A stretch of DNA of 6,861 nucleotides from Puniceispirillum sp965657105 (lineage in GTDB: Bacteria > Pseudomonadota > Alphaproteobacteria > Puniceispirillales > Puniceispirillaceae), in assembly GCF_965657105.1 (NCBI RefSeq), contig NZ_CBFHNB010000081.1:1-6861 (forward strand), given 5' to 3'. Positions 1-6,553 of the stretch are shown here, piece by piece. The position numbers were made by a program, and so were the translations under genes. Under the pieces are notes generated by a model. It had not been told where the DNA came from. It ran no database searches and was given only the letters and a program-made list of their open reading frames with translations. Position 1 is the stretch's first letter. Each line of letters opens with the position of its first letter.

Positions 1-44
1 CTTAGCCCAGATATCAACAGGACATATTTTATATATATAATTCA

Positions 45-479
45 TCAATTTTCCTGAAACATATCCATGATTTTATGAACAAGCTGCCGCCGTTGATTGA
101 TGGTATCTTCGTCAAGTTTAATAGCGCTACCCATGCCCCATACAGGCGCTGGCCATGCCGCGTCATCCGGGTGCCGTCCAACAATATGTAGATGAAGCTG
201 GTTGACTATATTGCCGATAAGTGCCGTATTGATTTTGGCGATCGCTGGCACATGCGGCATTGGCGTGGTTTTAATGCCGGCGCCTATCGATGCGGCTAGT
301 TGCATCAAAAGTTGTTGTTTCTGTGCTGGCAGATCATGTAATTCCGTCACATTGGCAATTTCCGGCACTAATAAAACCCAGACATAACGTGCATCATTCA
401 TGACCCTTATCTGAATGTCATCATAACTTGTGACAAACAGGCTATCGGCTTCAAGTCGGTTATCGAGGCTAAAGGGCAT
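45..479 (-). CDS. HIT-family protein (Ap4A-hydrolase-like), 144 aa
   Basis: A small histidine-triad (HIT) domain protein, probably a cytosolic nucleotide hydrolase or transferase acting on dinucleoside polyphosphates or nucleotidyl adducts. The substrate cannot be read from sequence. The triad is Q94-L-H96-L-H98-I-V, so the first triad His is Gln, while the middle His, the nucleophile in Hint/FHIT, is kept. Upstream lie an MNDARYVW strand (27-34) and a VP pair (38-39). Downstream is DAAWPAPVWG (106-115), the tail of the alphaproteobacterial 'diadenosine tetraphosphate HIT hydrolase' subgroup. Its length is normal for the family. The ATG at 479 fits the family N-terminus (FxLxxRLxxD) although no good Shine-Dalgarno precedes it, so coupling to the aldo/keto reductase 28 bp upstream is likely. 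It is the last gene of the minus-strand run. No hairpin terminator is visible in the 44 AT-rich bases beyond its stop. Confidence 0.9.
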   Translation of the reverse strand: MPFSLDNRLEADSLFVTSYDDIQIRVMNDARYVWVLLVPEIANVTELHDLPAQKQQLLMQLAASIGAGIKTTPMPHVPAIAKINTALIGNIVNQLHLHIVGRHPDDAAWPAPVWGMGSAIKLDEDTINQRRQLVHKIMDMFQEN

Positions 480-507
480 GGTTTTGCAATCGTGACAAGC
501 TATTGGC

Positions 508-1551
508 TTAATAGGGCATTGGATGTTTGCGGAAAGTGGCCTGAATTTCAGCCATGACTTCGTCAGATAGCACTAGGTCGGCGGCACCCAGAATGGTTTC
601 TAACTGGTCCATGCTGGTGGCACCAATAATTGATGAAGCCATAAAAGGTCGTGTCAAAGTCCAGGCAATCGCCATCTGGCAAAGATCAAGCCCGTGGCGG
701 TTAGCTATGTCGCGGTAGGCATCAAGCGCTGGCCATAAATGTTCATTTATACGTCCCCCCAGACTTTCATTAAGTGACCGGCGGGAACCAGCTGGCGTTA
801 CATCGGGTGCATATTTGCCTGAGAGAAGACCCGCAGCCAGAGGTGAAAATGCCAGCAAGCCAATATCTTCATTATGAACCGTTTCAGACAAGTCTGTATC
901 AAACATCCGGCAAAGCAGACTATATTCGTTTTGGATGGCTACCATGCGAGGCAGGTCGTGCTGTTCGGACATCCGTATCCATTGGCTGGTGCCCCATGCA
1001 CTTTCGTTCGACAATCCGAATGCACGGATTTTACCCTCGTTTTTTAGTTCCTGTAAGGTCAGCAAAACCTCATACATATGCGCAAGCGTTTCTTCTTTGT
1101 TTTGATGCGTGGGGTCATATGTCCAATTCTGGCGGAACATATATGAACCACGATTTGGCCAATGAAGCTGGTATAAATCAATATAGTCAGTTGCCATTGA
1201 TGTTAGCGACGCCTCAACGGCAAGCTTTATTGTTTGGGGTGAGATGGGGGCACCATCACGAACATTGGCATAACCAGCTCCAGCAACTTTAGTAGCTAGC
1301 ATCACATCCTGGCGTCTGCCGCTTGCTTTTACCCATGCGCCGATAACGCGCTCTGTGTCGCCTTGCGTTTCCTTGGATAGCGGCGTCGTTGGGTACATTT
1401 CAGCCGTATCAATAACATTCACCCCATGGTCGAGTGCCATGTCAATTTGCTCTGCGCCTTCGGCAACCGTATTTTGAGTGCCCCACGTCATTGATCCAAG
1501 GCAAATCATGCTGACATTCAAATCAGACGATCCAAGCTTTTTATAGCGCAT
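508..1551 (-). CDS. Tas-like NADP(H)-dependent aldo/keto reductase, 347 aa
   Basis: A cytosolic (beta/alpha)8-barrel aldo/keto reductase that should reduce aldehydes or ketones with NADPH. The physiological substrate is unknown. The catalytic tetrad is visible: D48 and Y53 in VIDTAEMYP, K88 in LATKVAG and H130 in LYQLHWPN. Cofactor-pocket elements follow: S181-N182, Q207-N208, the AFSPLAAGLLSGKY segment (about 234-247) and the C-terminal IIGATSMDQLE (308-318). The AEMYP...ETQGxTE pattern and the 347-aa length match the E. coli Tas subfamily (346 aa). The frame is open 50 codons further upstream, to 1701, but that stretch lies over the end of the epimerase gene and has no family similarity. 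I chose the ATG at 1551 because it gives the standard MRYxxLGxSxLxVS start and has GAGAGG 7 bp upstream. It is co-transcribed with the epimerase, whose stop is 13 bp away. Confidence 0.93.
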   Translation of the reverse strand: MRYKKLGSSDLNVSMICLGSMTWGTQNTVAEGAEQIDMALDHGVNVIDTAEMYPTTPLSKETQGDTERVIGAWVKASGRRQDVMLATKVAGAGYANVRDGAPISPQTIKLAVEASLTSMATDYIDLYQLHWPNRGSYMFRQNWTYDPTHQNKEETLAHMYEVLLTLQELKNEGKIRAFGLSNESAWGTSQWIRMSEQHDLPRMVAIQNEYSLLCRMFDTDLSETVHNEDIGLLAFSPLAAGLLSGKYAPDVTPAGSRRSLNESLGGRINEHLWPALDAYRDIANRHGLDLCQMAIAWTLTRPFMASSIIGATSMDQLETILGAADLVLSDEVMAEIQATFRKHPMPY

Positions 1552-1558
1552 TTTTATT

Positions 1559-1564
1559 CCTCTC
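1559..1564 (-). promoter_or_regulatory. Ribosome binding site of the aldo/keto reductase
   Basis: On the minus strand the sequence reads TAA-GAGAGG-AATAAAA-ATG, where TAA is the epimerase stop. A purine-rich Shine-Dalgarno (GAGAGG) with a 7-nt spacer decides the start at 1551 against the longer open frame that reaches back to 1701. Confidence 0.75.
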
Positions 1565-2563
1565 TTAAGTAATCGCGAAACGGAAACTACTTTTTTGATG
1601 ATAATGAGTATCAGGATAAAGTGAAATTGACGGAAAATGGGGGTGGTTTGGCGCGTCGGGCCATAATTGCGGTTCAAGACAAAGCCCCGAATAGGGGCCA
1701 TTCAGTCGACCATCCAATCCGGGAACTGGCGGGCCAAGCTTATGTCCAGTATATAGCTGAAGTCCAGGCTCAGTGCTAGCCACCTGCATCATAATTCCTG
1801 AATGTGGGCTTTTTACAGTCGCTACGGGTCGGATGGGTGCCTTGCTTGTGCCAAGGCAGTAATTGACGTCATAACTACATGGATCGCTGGCGCCAATCTG
1901 TCGTGCTGTGCGGAAATCATAAATGGTGTCGGTGACATCGCGTATTTCACCTGTCGGAATAAATTCCGCATCACAAGGTAAATAGGCGTCAGCATGAATT
2001 TGTAATTCATGCCCGCGAATGTCTCCTGAATTATCAAGACAGAAATAACTATGATGTGCCAGATTGCAAAAGGTGGGCGCGTCGGACTTTGCATCAAGCG
2101 TAACGACCAGCTCATTGCCAGGCTGAATTTCGTAACGGCAGGTGACGTCAAGCGCGCCTGGAAAGCCCATCATGCCGTCGGGATCGTGCAAGGCCAGTTC
2201 CACAAAATCATGTCCATGATCGCGAATGTCCCAATCGCGCGTCCCAAATCCATCTTTACCGCCATGCAGACTATGCTTGCCCAGAAAATTAGTGTCGCTG
2301 TAAAAGCTCAGACCATCAATGTTTCCATGCCCGTTAGCAATACGATTGGCAACGCGTCCAACTATGGCACCATAATATGGCGAATAACGGGGGTAATGTT
2401 TGAACTTGCGAAACCCCAAAACCAATGGTGCGTCATGCCCCAATAGGCGTAAATCCTGAACCACCGCACCCCATGTCAGAATCGTTGCCGAAAGCCCGTC
2501 TCGCCATATATCAATCGATTGAACTTCACAATTTTGACGGGAAATACCGATAGATCTGATCAT
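1565..2563 (-). CDS. galM: Aldose 1-epimerase (galactose mutarotase), 332 aa
   Basis: Interconverts alpha and beta anomers of aldoses such as galactose and glucose in the cytosol, feeding sugar kinases. It is a beta-sandwich protein of normal family length. Visible motifs in order: G-R-V-A-N-R-I (69-75), LHGG with H100, NLAHHSYF (167-174) with H171, YDVNY (231-235) with D232, and CLEPQ followed by PDAPN with E297. H100, H171, D232 and E297 correspond to the His/His/Asp/Glu set of the Lactococcus enzyme, with H171 and E297 expected as catalytic acid and base. The usual N before the catalytic His is replaced by H170. The ATG at 2563 is the first start after an in-frame TGA seven codons upstream. 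Shine-Dalgarno support is weak (AGGG about 13 nt away). No galK, galT or galE lies in the window, so the sugar pathway cannot be set from context. Confidence 0.92.
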   Translation of the reverse strand: MIRSIGISRQNCEVQSIDIWRDGLSATILTWGAVVQDLRLLGHDAPLVLGFRKFKHYPRYSPYYGAIVGRVANRIANGHGNIDGLSFYSDTNFLGKHSLHGGKDGFGTRDWDIRDHGHDFVELALHDPDGMMGFPGALDVTCRYEIQPGNELVVTLDAKSDAPTFCNLAHHSYFCLDNSGDIRGHELQIHADAYLPCDAEFIPTGEIRDVTDTIYDFRTARQIGASDPCSYDVNYCLGTSKAPIRPVATVKSPHSGIMMQVASTEPGLQLYTGHKLGPPVPGLDGRLNGPYSGLCLEPQLWPDAPNHPHFPSISLYPDTHYHQKSSFRFAIT

Positions 2564-2611
2564 TGATTTGCAAAAGCCCTTTCAAAACCAATGTTATTAA
2601 TGCGCACCGTG

Positions 2612-2640
2612 ATAAAATATCGCAACTATAACGCTGTCAC
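2612..2640 (-). promoter_or_regulatory. Possible sigma70-type promoter for galM-aldo/keto reductase-HIT
   Basis: Read on the minus strand, GTGACA (2640-2635; 5 of 6 to the -35 consensus) is followed after exactly 17 bp by TTTTAT (2617-2612; 4 of 6 to the -10 consensus). Transcription would start near 2605, about 42 nt before the galM ATG. The -10 overlaps the inverted repeat GATA-AAA-TATC (2611-2621), which could be an operator. AT-rich DNA yields such matches by chance. Confidence 0.35.
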
Positions 2641-2700
2641 ATTGATAGAATTTGATATCATGTTTGTGTAACTATGTTAATAATCAGTTAAATAACCACC

Positions 2701-2729
2701 TGATAAGGTCATATTTTATCCACTATATC
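2701..2729 (+). promoter_or_regulatory. Possible promoter for the FAD oxidoreductase-DUF1365-Cfa-like-DUF3833 operon
   Basis: TGATAA at 2701-2706 stands 17 bp from TATATC at 2724-2729. It can be read as a weak sigma70 promoter (CTGATA, 18 bp, TATATC). Alternatively it is a loose relative of the TGATC-type -35 used by sigmaE/ChrR ECF factors, which often control such operons, but the TGATC core is not matched and no typical ECF -10 follows. The leader would be under 20 nt. The -35 overlaps the inverted repeat GATAA-N9-TTATC (2702-2720). Confidence 0.25.
2702..2720. repeat. Inverted repeat GATAA-N9-TTATC, candidate operator
   Basis: A perfect 5-bp inverted repeat with a 9-bp spacer in the divergent intergenic region. 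It sits inside a wider TGATA (2701-2705) / TATCA (2726-2730) pair. It overlaps the putative -35 of the plus-strand operon, a typical location for a repressor or activator site. The arms are short and AT-rich, so chance is a real possibility. Confidence 0.25.
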
Positions 2730-2752
2730 AGAATTGAAATGGGGTTTTTTGA

Positions 2753-4072
2753 ATGCGGATTGCCGTTATTGGGTCGGGTATTTCTGGGTTAGGCTCAGCA
2801 TATCTTCTAAAGGATCACGCTGATGTTCACGTCTTTGAAAAGGCATCGCGTCTAGGTGGTCACAGTCATACTGTTGACGCTGACTTTAATGGTGTAAAGG
2901 TGCCGGTTGATACAGGTTTTATCGTATATAATCCTCTAAATTACCCTAATCTTATCAATCTTTTTTCTGTTCTTGACGTGCCAACGCAAAATACGGATAT
3001 GTCCTTTGCTGTTTCGCTTGCAGATGGACAATCTGAATATGAAGGATCAATCAAAGGATTGCTGGCACAACCTTCTAATTTGTTGCGTCCGCGCTATTGG
3101 TCAATGCTGTCTGATCTAGTACGCTTTTATCGCACTGCACCACGCGATGCCTATAACGGTCCAGAAAATGAGACCCTTGGCGCTTTTATCATACGTCAGA
3201 AATATGGGGATGCCTTTGTTACCGATCATTTGCTGCCAATGGGGGCGGCGATCTGGTCATGTTCGTCGCATATGATGAATGCGTTTCCTGTTCGTTCATT
3301 TATGCGTTTTATGGAAAACCATAAGCTACTAAATTTTGTAGATCGCCCTCAATGGCGCACGGTGCTGGGTGGTTCACGCGAATATGTCACCAGAATACGC
3401 AAGGCGTTGGGTGATAAGGTGCATTGTGATGTTAACATAACATCACTTCGGCGTGCCAATGGCGGTGTCATGCTTTCGATAAAGGGGCAAGGTGATCTTT
3501 GGTTCGACAAGGTCATTATGGCAGCACATGCTGATGAGTCGCTTGCCTTGATCGCTGATCCTACTGCCAATGAACGCGATATTTTATCCGCCTTTCAGTT
3601 TCAACCTAATCGAGCTGTGCTACATTCAGATGCCCGTTTAATGCCGCGCCGGAAAGCGGCTTGGGCTGCTTGGAACTATATTGCGTCCAAAGGCGGGTCT
3701 GGGACAGAACGCCCGGATAATCTATGTTTGACTTACTGGATGAACCGTTTGCAATCGATCGATATGAAATACCCTTTATATGAGACGCTAAATCCGCATA
3801 TTGAACCGGATCCAGACCTTGTTCACGGAGAATTTATCTATCATCATCCAGTGTTTGATGATGCCGCGATTAAGGCGCAACCAAGGCTGGCAGATATTCA
3901 GGGTATAAATAATCTGTTTTTTGCTGGTGCCTGGACTGGATATGGATTTCACGAAGACGGATTGAAATCAGCATTGGCCATCGCCAAAACACTGGGTGCG
4001 TCAATACCATGGCATAGCGAAGTTTCCCCGTTTGCAGTCCCCAACGACATGGCGTCTCAGGTTGGTGCTTGA
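2753..4072 (+). CDS. FAD-dependent amine-oxidase-like oxidoreductase (COG2907 type), 439 aa
   Basis: A soluble flavoprotein of the NAD(P)/FAD-binding amine oxidase / phytoene desaturase superfamily. It starts with a Rossmann fold, VIGSGISGLGSAYLL (5-19; G7, G9, G12), and the ribose-binding acid E29 in VFEK. Then come RLGGHSHTV (33-41), the DTGFIVYN...YPNL segment (53-67), MGAAIWS (163-169), a conserved FPVRSF...RPQW...GGSREYV block (178-212), and the C-terminal FAD-closing LFFAGAW...HEDGLKSA (388-407). There is no signal peptide or membrane segment. These proteins almost always precede DUF1365 and a Cfa-like methyltransferase, so oxidation or desaturation of a membrane acyl chain is more likely than amine oxidation. 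That role is inferred. Translation starts at the ATG at 2753 behind GGGG with an 8-nt spacer. Its TGA overlaps the ATG of the next gene (TGATG). Confidence 0.92.
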   Translation: MRIAVIGSGISGLGSAYLLKDHADVHVFEKASRLGGHSHTVDADFNGVKVPVDTGFIVYNPLNYPNLINLFSVLDVPTQNTDMSFAVSLADGQSEYEGSIKGLLAQPSNLLRPRYWSMLSDLVRFYRTAPRDAYNGPENETLGAFIIRQKYGDAFVTDHLLPMGAAIWSCSSHMMNAFPVRSFMRFMENHKLLNFVDRPQWRTVLGGSREYVTRIRKALGDKVHCDVNITSLRRANGGVMLSIKGQGDLWFDKVIMAAHADESLALIADPTANERDILSAFQFQPNRAVLHSDARLMPRRKAAWAAWNYIASKGGSGTERPDNLCLTYWMNRLQSIDMKYPLYETLNPHIEPDPDLVHGEFIYHHPVFDDAAIKAQPRLADIQGINNLFFAGAWTGYGFHEDGLKSALAIAKTLGASIPWHSEVSPFAVPNDMASQVGA

Positions 4073-4857
4073 TGTCCGATTGCCGACTTGTCATTTCGCA
4101 AATTGACCATACGCGGCACGGCAAACCATCTCATTTCTTGAGCCGTAAAGGGTTATCTTTGTGGCTGGATCTTGATCAACTCGACAGAGTTAACCGCATG
4201 TCAGCGTTGTTTAGTGTTGATAAATTTAATCTATTATCATTTCACCAGCGGGATCATGGTGTTAATTTCAAGTCTAGGGAAGTATTGGTGAAGCTGTCAG
4301 ATTATGCACGCGCCAGAGCCACCGAACTTTGCCCTGGCGAAGACATGAAATCAGTTCATTTGCTGACATTTCCCCGCATATTCGGCTTCGTATTCAATCC
4401 GGTTTCAGTTTATGTCTTGTGCGATAAATCAGGTGCCGAGCGTGTCCATATTTATGAAGTACGTAACACTTTTGGTGATATACATTCCTATATCGGCAAG
4501 GTCACTAGTAGCCACACAGTAATGGTGGCTGAAAAGCGCCTGCATGTTTCGCCCTTTTTTGCTAATAGTGGATATTATAGGCTCAAAATACGCGTTATTG
4601 GAGACCGAATGCGGCTGCTTATGCGTTATATGCAAGGTGAAAAAGTTGCTCTAACGGCTACCTTTCGTGGCGAAATGTGTGACCTATCTAATAAAACAAT
4701 ACTCAGTGGGCTGTTTTCGACTGGACAATGGCCACTTCGCCCGCTTCTATCGATACATGTCGAAGCCTTTAAGCTATGGTTAAAAAAAGTGCCTTTCTTC
4801 TCAAGACCTGATCCCCCAGGCAAATGGTCACAAGCCAAAGATATCGGAAAAAGTTAA
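4072..4857 (+). CDS. DUF1365 family protein, 261 aa
   Basis: A conserved protein of unknown biochemical function, found next to COG2907 flavoproteins and Cfa-like methyltransferases. Family landmarks in order: H-x-R-x-G-K-P-S-H-F (13-22), LWLDLDQL (30-37), KFNLLSFHQRDHG (51-63), LLTFPRIFGFVFNPVS (97-112), YEVRNTFGDIHSY (128-140), HVSPF (158-162) and a basic, aromatic C-terminal helix containing HVEAFKLWLKK (229-239). No signal peptide or clear membrane span is seen, but the last helix could lie on a membrane. I chose the ATG at 4072 over the adjacent TTG at 4069, because ATG overlaps the preceding TGA by one base (TGATG), the classical layout for coupled translation. Family identity is strong. 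A role in modifying or delivering acyl chains to the neighbouring enzymes is inference from gene order. Confidence 0.9.
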   Translation: MSDCRLVISQIDHTRHGKPSHFLSRKGLSLWLDLDQLDRVNRMSALFSVDKFNLLSFHQRDHGVNFKSREVLVKLSDYARARATELCPGEDMKSVHLLTFPRIFGFVFNPVSVYVLCDKSGAERVHIYEVRNTFGDIHSYIGKVTSSHTVMVAEKRLHVSPFFANSGYYRLKIRVIGDRMRLLMRYMQGEKVALTATFRGEMCDLSNKTILSGLFSTGQWPLRPLLSIHVEAFKLWLKKVPFFSRPDPPGKWSQAKDIGKS

Positions 4858-4861
4858 GGAG
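4856..4861 (+). promoter_or_regulatory. Strong Shine-Dalgarno of the Cfa-like gene
   Basis: AAGGAG, a near-perfect anti-16S match, overlaps the TAA stop of the DUF1365 gene and is followed by a 9-nt spacer to the ATG at 4871. It is the strongest ribosome binding site in the operon, suggesting the methyltransferase is made at a higher level than the first two proteins. Confidence 0.8.
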
Positions 4862-4870
4862 TTCTAATTT

Positions 4871-6061
4871 ATGTTTTCCGAATTCATATATAAAAAACAG
4901 GTTCAACTGTTTCTTGCCATTCTCAGTCGTCTTGAATGTGGAAGTCTGACATTGACGCTACCGGATGGTCAAATACATAGTTTCAAATCTGCAAAGGCTG
5001 GCCCTGATGCTGATCTTCGGCTGCACACACGCGCTGCTTTATCGCGTATTATGCGCGATGGGAAGATGGGGTTTTGCGAAGCAATCATGGATGGGGATGC
5101 TAGCAGTAGCGCATTGCCCGCTTTGATTGAACTCGCAGTTCACCATGATGAAGATATGGATGTTCAACTAAAACCAAATTTTATCAGGAAATGGGCTCTA
5201 CGCGCGTTTCACCTTGGGCGCAGAAATAGTAAAAGCGGCTCGGCCAAAAACATTTCACATCATTATGATTTGGGTAATGATTTTTATGCACATTGGCTTG
5301 ATCCCACAATGACATATTCATCTGCGGTTTTTGAAGATGATTCTGATGATCTAACGAAGGCGCAGATCAATAAATATCAAAAACTTGTCGAAATGGCTGA
5401 TATTCAACCCGACGATCATGTTCTGGAGATTGGGTGTGGTTGGGGTGGTTTCGCCAAATATGTCGCCTCAACGGTCGGCGCACGCGTTACTGGCATCACG
5501 ATCTCAAAAGAACAATTTGAATTTGCCACGCAAAGTATTGATGCGGCAGGTCTAGGCGGCAAAGCAGACCTTCAGCTTGTTGATTATCGCGATCTCACGG
5601 GTAAATTTGATAAAATTGTTTCGATTGAAATGTTCGAAGCTGTGGGCGAGGCGTATTGGCCAACCTATTTTGATGCGGTTTCAAAATTGTTGAAAAAAGG
5701 GGGGCGTGCGGCGATTCAATCCATCACCATCGACCATAAATCTTTTCACGCTTACAAAAGTCAGCCTGATTTCATCCAACGGTATATTTTCCCTGGCGGC
5801 ATGCTGCCTTCATTACCTATGCTTGATAAACCATTGAATGATGCGGGTTTGCAGCTGGTTGAAGAAAAAGGTTATGCCCAGCATTATGCCCGCACTTTGG
5901 CAGAATGGCGCGAACGCTTCAATCTGGCCTGGCCTACCCTGGCTGAAGATAAATTCGATGAGCGTTTCAAACGTATGTGGGAACTTTATTTGGCCTATTG
6001 TGAGGGTGGTTTCCGCGCTGGCATGATTGATGTGAAACAGATGTTGTTGATGCATCGCTAA
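4871..6061 (+). CDS. Cyclopropane-fatty-acyl-phospholipid synthase family SAM methyltransferase, 396 aa
   Basis: A class I SAM-dependent methyltransferase of the Cfa/mycolic-acid-synthase family, expected to transfer a methyl or methylene group to the double bond of unsaturated phospholipid acyl chains at the inner membrane face. It has an N-terminal lipid-associating region (1-120) and then the catalytic fold: NISHHYDLGNDFYAHWLDP (127-145), TYSSAVF (148-154), SAM loop VLEIGCGWGG (184-193), GITISKEQ (208-215), DYRDL (238-242), SIEMFEAVGE (251-260), IQSITI (282-287), FIQRYIFPGG (301-310), HYARTLAEW (338-346) and YCEGGFRAG (376-384). Against E. coli Cfa, E256 and Y339 fit the bicarbonate-site Glu239 and Tyr317. 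Cys139 is replaced by S151 and His266 by Q283. This fits the subgroup that includes UfaM/10-methyl-type enzymes rather than true cyclopropane synthases, although the exact product is uncertain. It belongs to the four-gene plus-strand operon. Confidence 0.93.
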   Translation: MFSEFIYKKQVQLFLAILSRLECGSLTLTLPDGQIHSFKSAKAGPDADLRLHTRAALSRIMRDGKMGFCEAIMDGDASSSALPALIELAVHHDEDMDVQLKPNFIRKWALRAFHLGRRNSKSGSAKNISHHYDLGNDFYAHWLDPTMTYSSAVFEDDSDDLTKAQINKYQKLVEMADIQPDDHVLEIGCGWGGFAKYVASTVGARVTGITISKEQFEFATQSIDAAGLGGKADLQLVDYRDLTGKFDKIVSIEMFEAVGEAYWPTYFDAVSKLLKKGGRAAIQSITIDHKSFHAYKSQPDFIQRYIFPGGMLPSLPMLDKPLNDAGLQLVEEKGYAQHYARTLAEWRERFNLAWPTLAEDKFDERFKRMWELYLAYCEGGFRAGMIDVKQMLLMHR

Positions 6062-6101
6062 TGGCTAAAACATATAAATGAAGATGCAGGATCAGGCGTG
6101 A
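6061..6101 (+). other. Two stacked mini-ORFs between the Cfa-like and DUF3833 genes
   Basis: The 36-nt gap holds a chain of overlapping stops and starts. The Cfa-like stop TAA overlaps ATG at 6061 (MAKTYK, stop 6079-6081). That stop overlaps ATG at 6078 (MKMQDQA, stop 6099-6101). The second stop overlaps the GTG start of DUF3833 at 6098. The peptides look meaningless. If translated at all, they would act as a termination-reinitiation relay. A chance arrangement is quite possible. Confidence 0.3.
6088..6091 (+). promoter_or_regulatory. Ribosome binding site supporting the GTG start of DUF3833
   Basis: AGGA lies 6 nt before the GTG at 6098. Between the preceding TAA and this GTG there is no other usable start codon in the frame, so the GTG and this site define the start. 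Confidence 0.55.
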
Positions 6102-6553
6102 GTATCGATATACCTACATTTTTGCCCGAAGACTATTTTGATGGGCAGTTAGCTGCTTTTGGCATGTTCATTGATCGTTTTGGCACTGTCCAGCGACAGT
6201 TTCGCGTCACTATTGAAGGCCGCCGCACGGATGATGGCTTTATTCTTGATGAATATTTTGTTTATGATGATGGTGCGTTAGAAACCCGCCAATGGATCGT
6301 GACCGCATGTGATGACGGCCTTTATCGCGGTGAATGTGCTGATGTTCTGGGGCATGCGACGGGTCGTTTGACTGATAATGTTTTGAGTTGGCGTTATAAA
6401 TTCAATCTGCCAATGTTTGGCCGCAAGGTCACGGTCCTGTTTGACGATGTCATGGCGTTGCAGGATGGGTCGGTTATGGTCAATCGCGCAAAAGTCTCGA
6501 AATGGGGTATTTTGCTTGGTGAAGTGCTAATCACCTTCAGACCGGTATCTTGA
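6098..6553 (+). CDS. DUF3833 family protein, 151 aa
   Basis: A small, probably beta-rich, conserved protein of unknown function, recognised by the DUF3833 pattern. It has LPEDYFDGQLAAFGMFIDRFG (8-28), RQFRVTIEG (33-41), LDEYFVYDDG...RQW (50-66), a Y-x-G-x-x-x-D-V-x-G-x-A-T-G-R segment near 76-90, SWRYKFNL (96-103) and a C-terminal NRAKVSKWGILLGEV-x-x-x-F pattern. The W-G before the C-terminus is typical. As I recall, many gammaproteobacterial members begin with a lipoprotein signal. This one starts directly with the domain and has no lipobox, so it is probably cytoplasmic. It starts at GTG, 36 nt after the methyltransferase stop, in the same reading frame. As the last gene of the operon it probably supports the lipid modification. 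Its 3' end overlaps the opposing NTF2-like gene by 17 bp. Confidence 0.88.
   Translation: MSIDIPTFLPEDYFDGQLAAFGMFIDRFGTVQRQFRVTIEGRRTDDGFILDEYFVYDDGALETRQWIVTACDDGLYRGECADVLGHATGRLTDNVLSWRYKFNLPMFGRKVTVLFDDVMALQDGSVMVNRAKVSKWGILLGEVLITFRPVS

Noticed and set aside
31..42. TATATATATATAA tract at the left edge as a promoter or repeat
   Set aside because: A short AT run beyond the HIT stop with no matched -35 and too little flanking sequence to judge.
774..1292. 172-aa open frame on the plus strand inside the aldo/keto reductase
   Set aside because: It is antisense to a gene with all catalytic motifs, has an unnatural composition and no recognisable domain.
1552..1701. 50-codon N-terminal extension of the aldo/keto reductase frame
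   Set aside because: It lies in another frame over the last codons of the mutarotase, has no family similarity, and a good ribosome binding site precedes the internal ATG at 1551.
2051..2446. 131-aa open frame on the plus strand inside galM
   Set aside because: Shadow of the mutarotase coding strand. The motifs of galM run through the whole interval.
4069..4071. TTG start for DUF1365
   Set aside because: The adjacent ATG at 4072 gives the same protein minus one residue and makes a normal TGATG overlap.
6518..6535. Hairpin GGTGA-N8-TCACC near the convergent gene ends
   Set aside because: Short stem with an 8-nt loop and no T-run on either strand. It is inside the DUF3833 coding region and fits chance.
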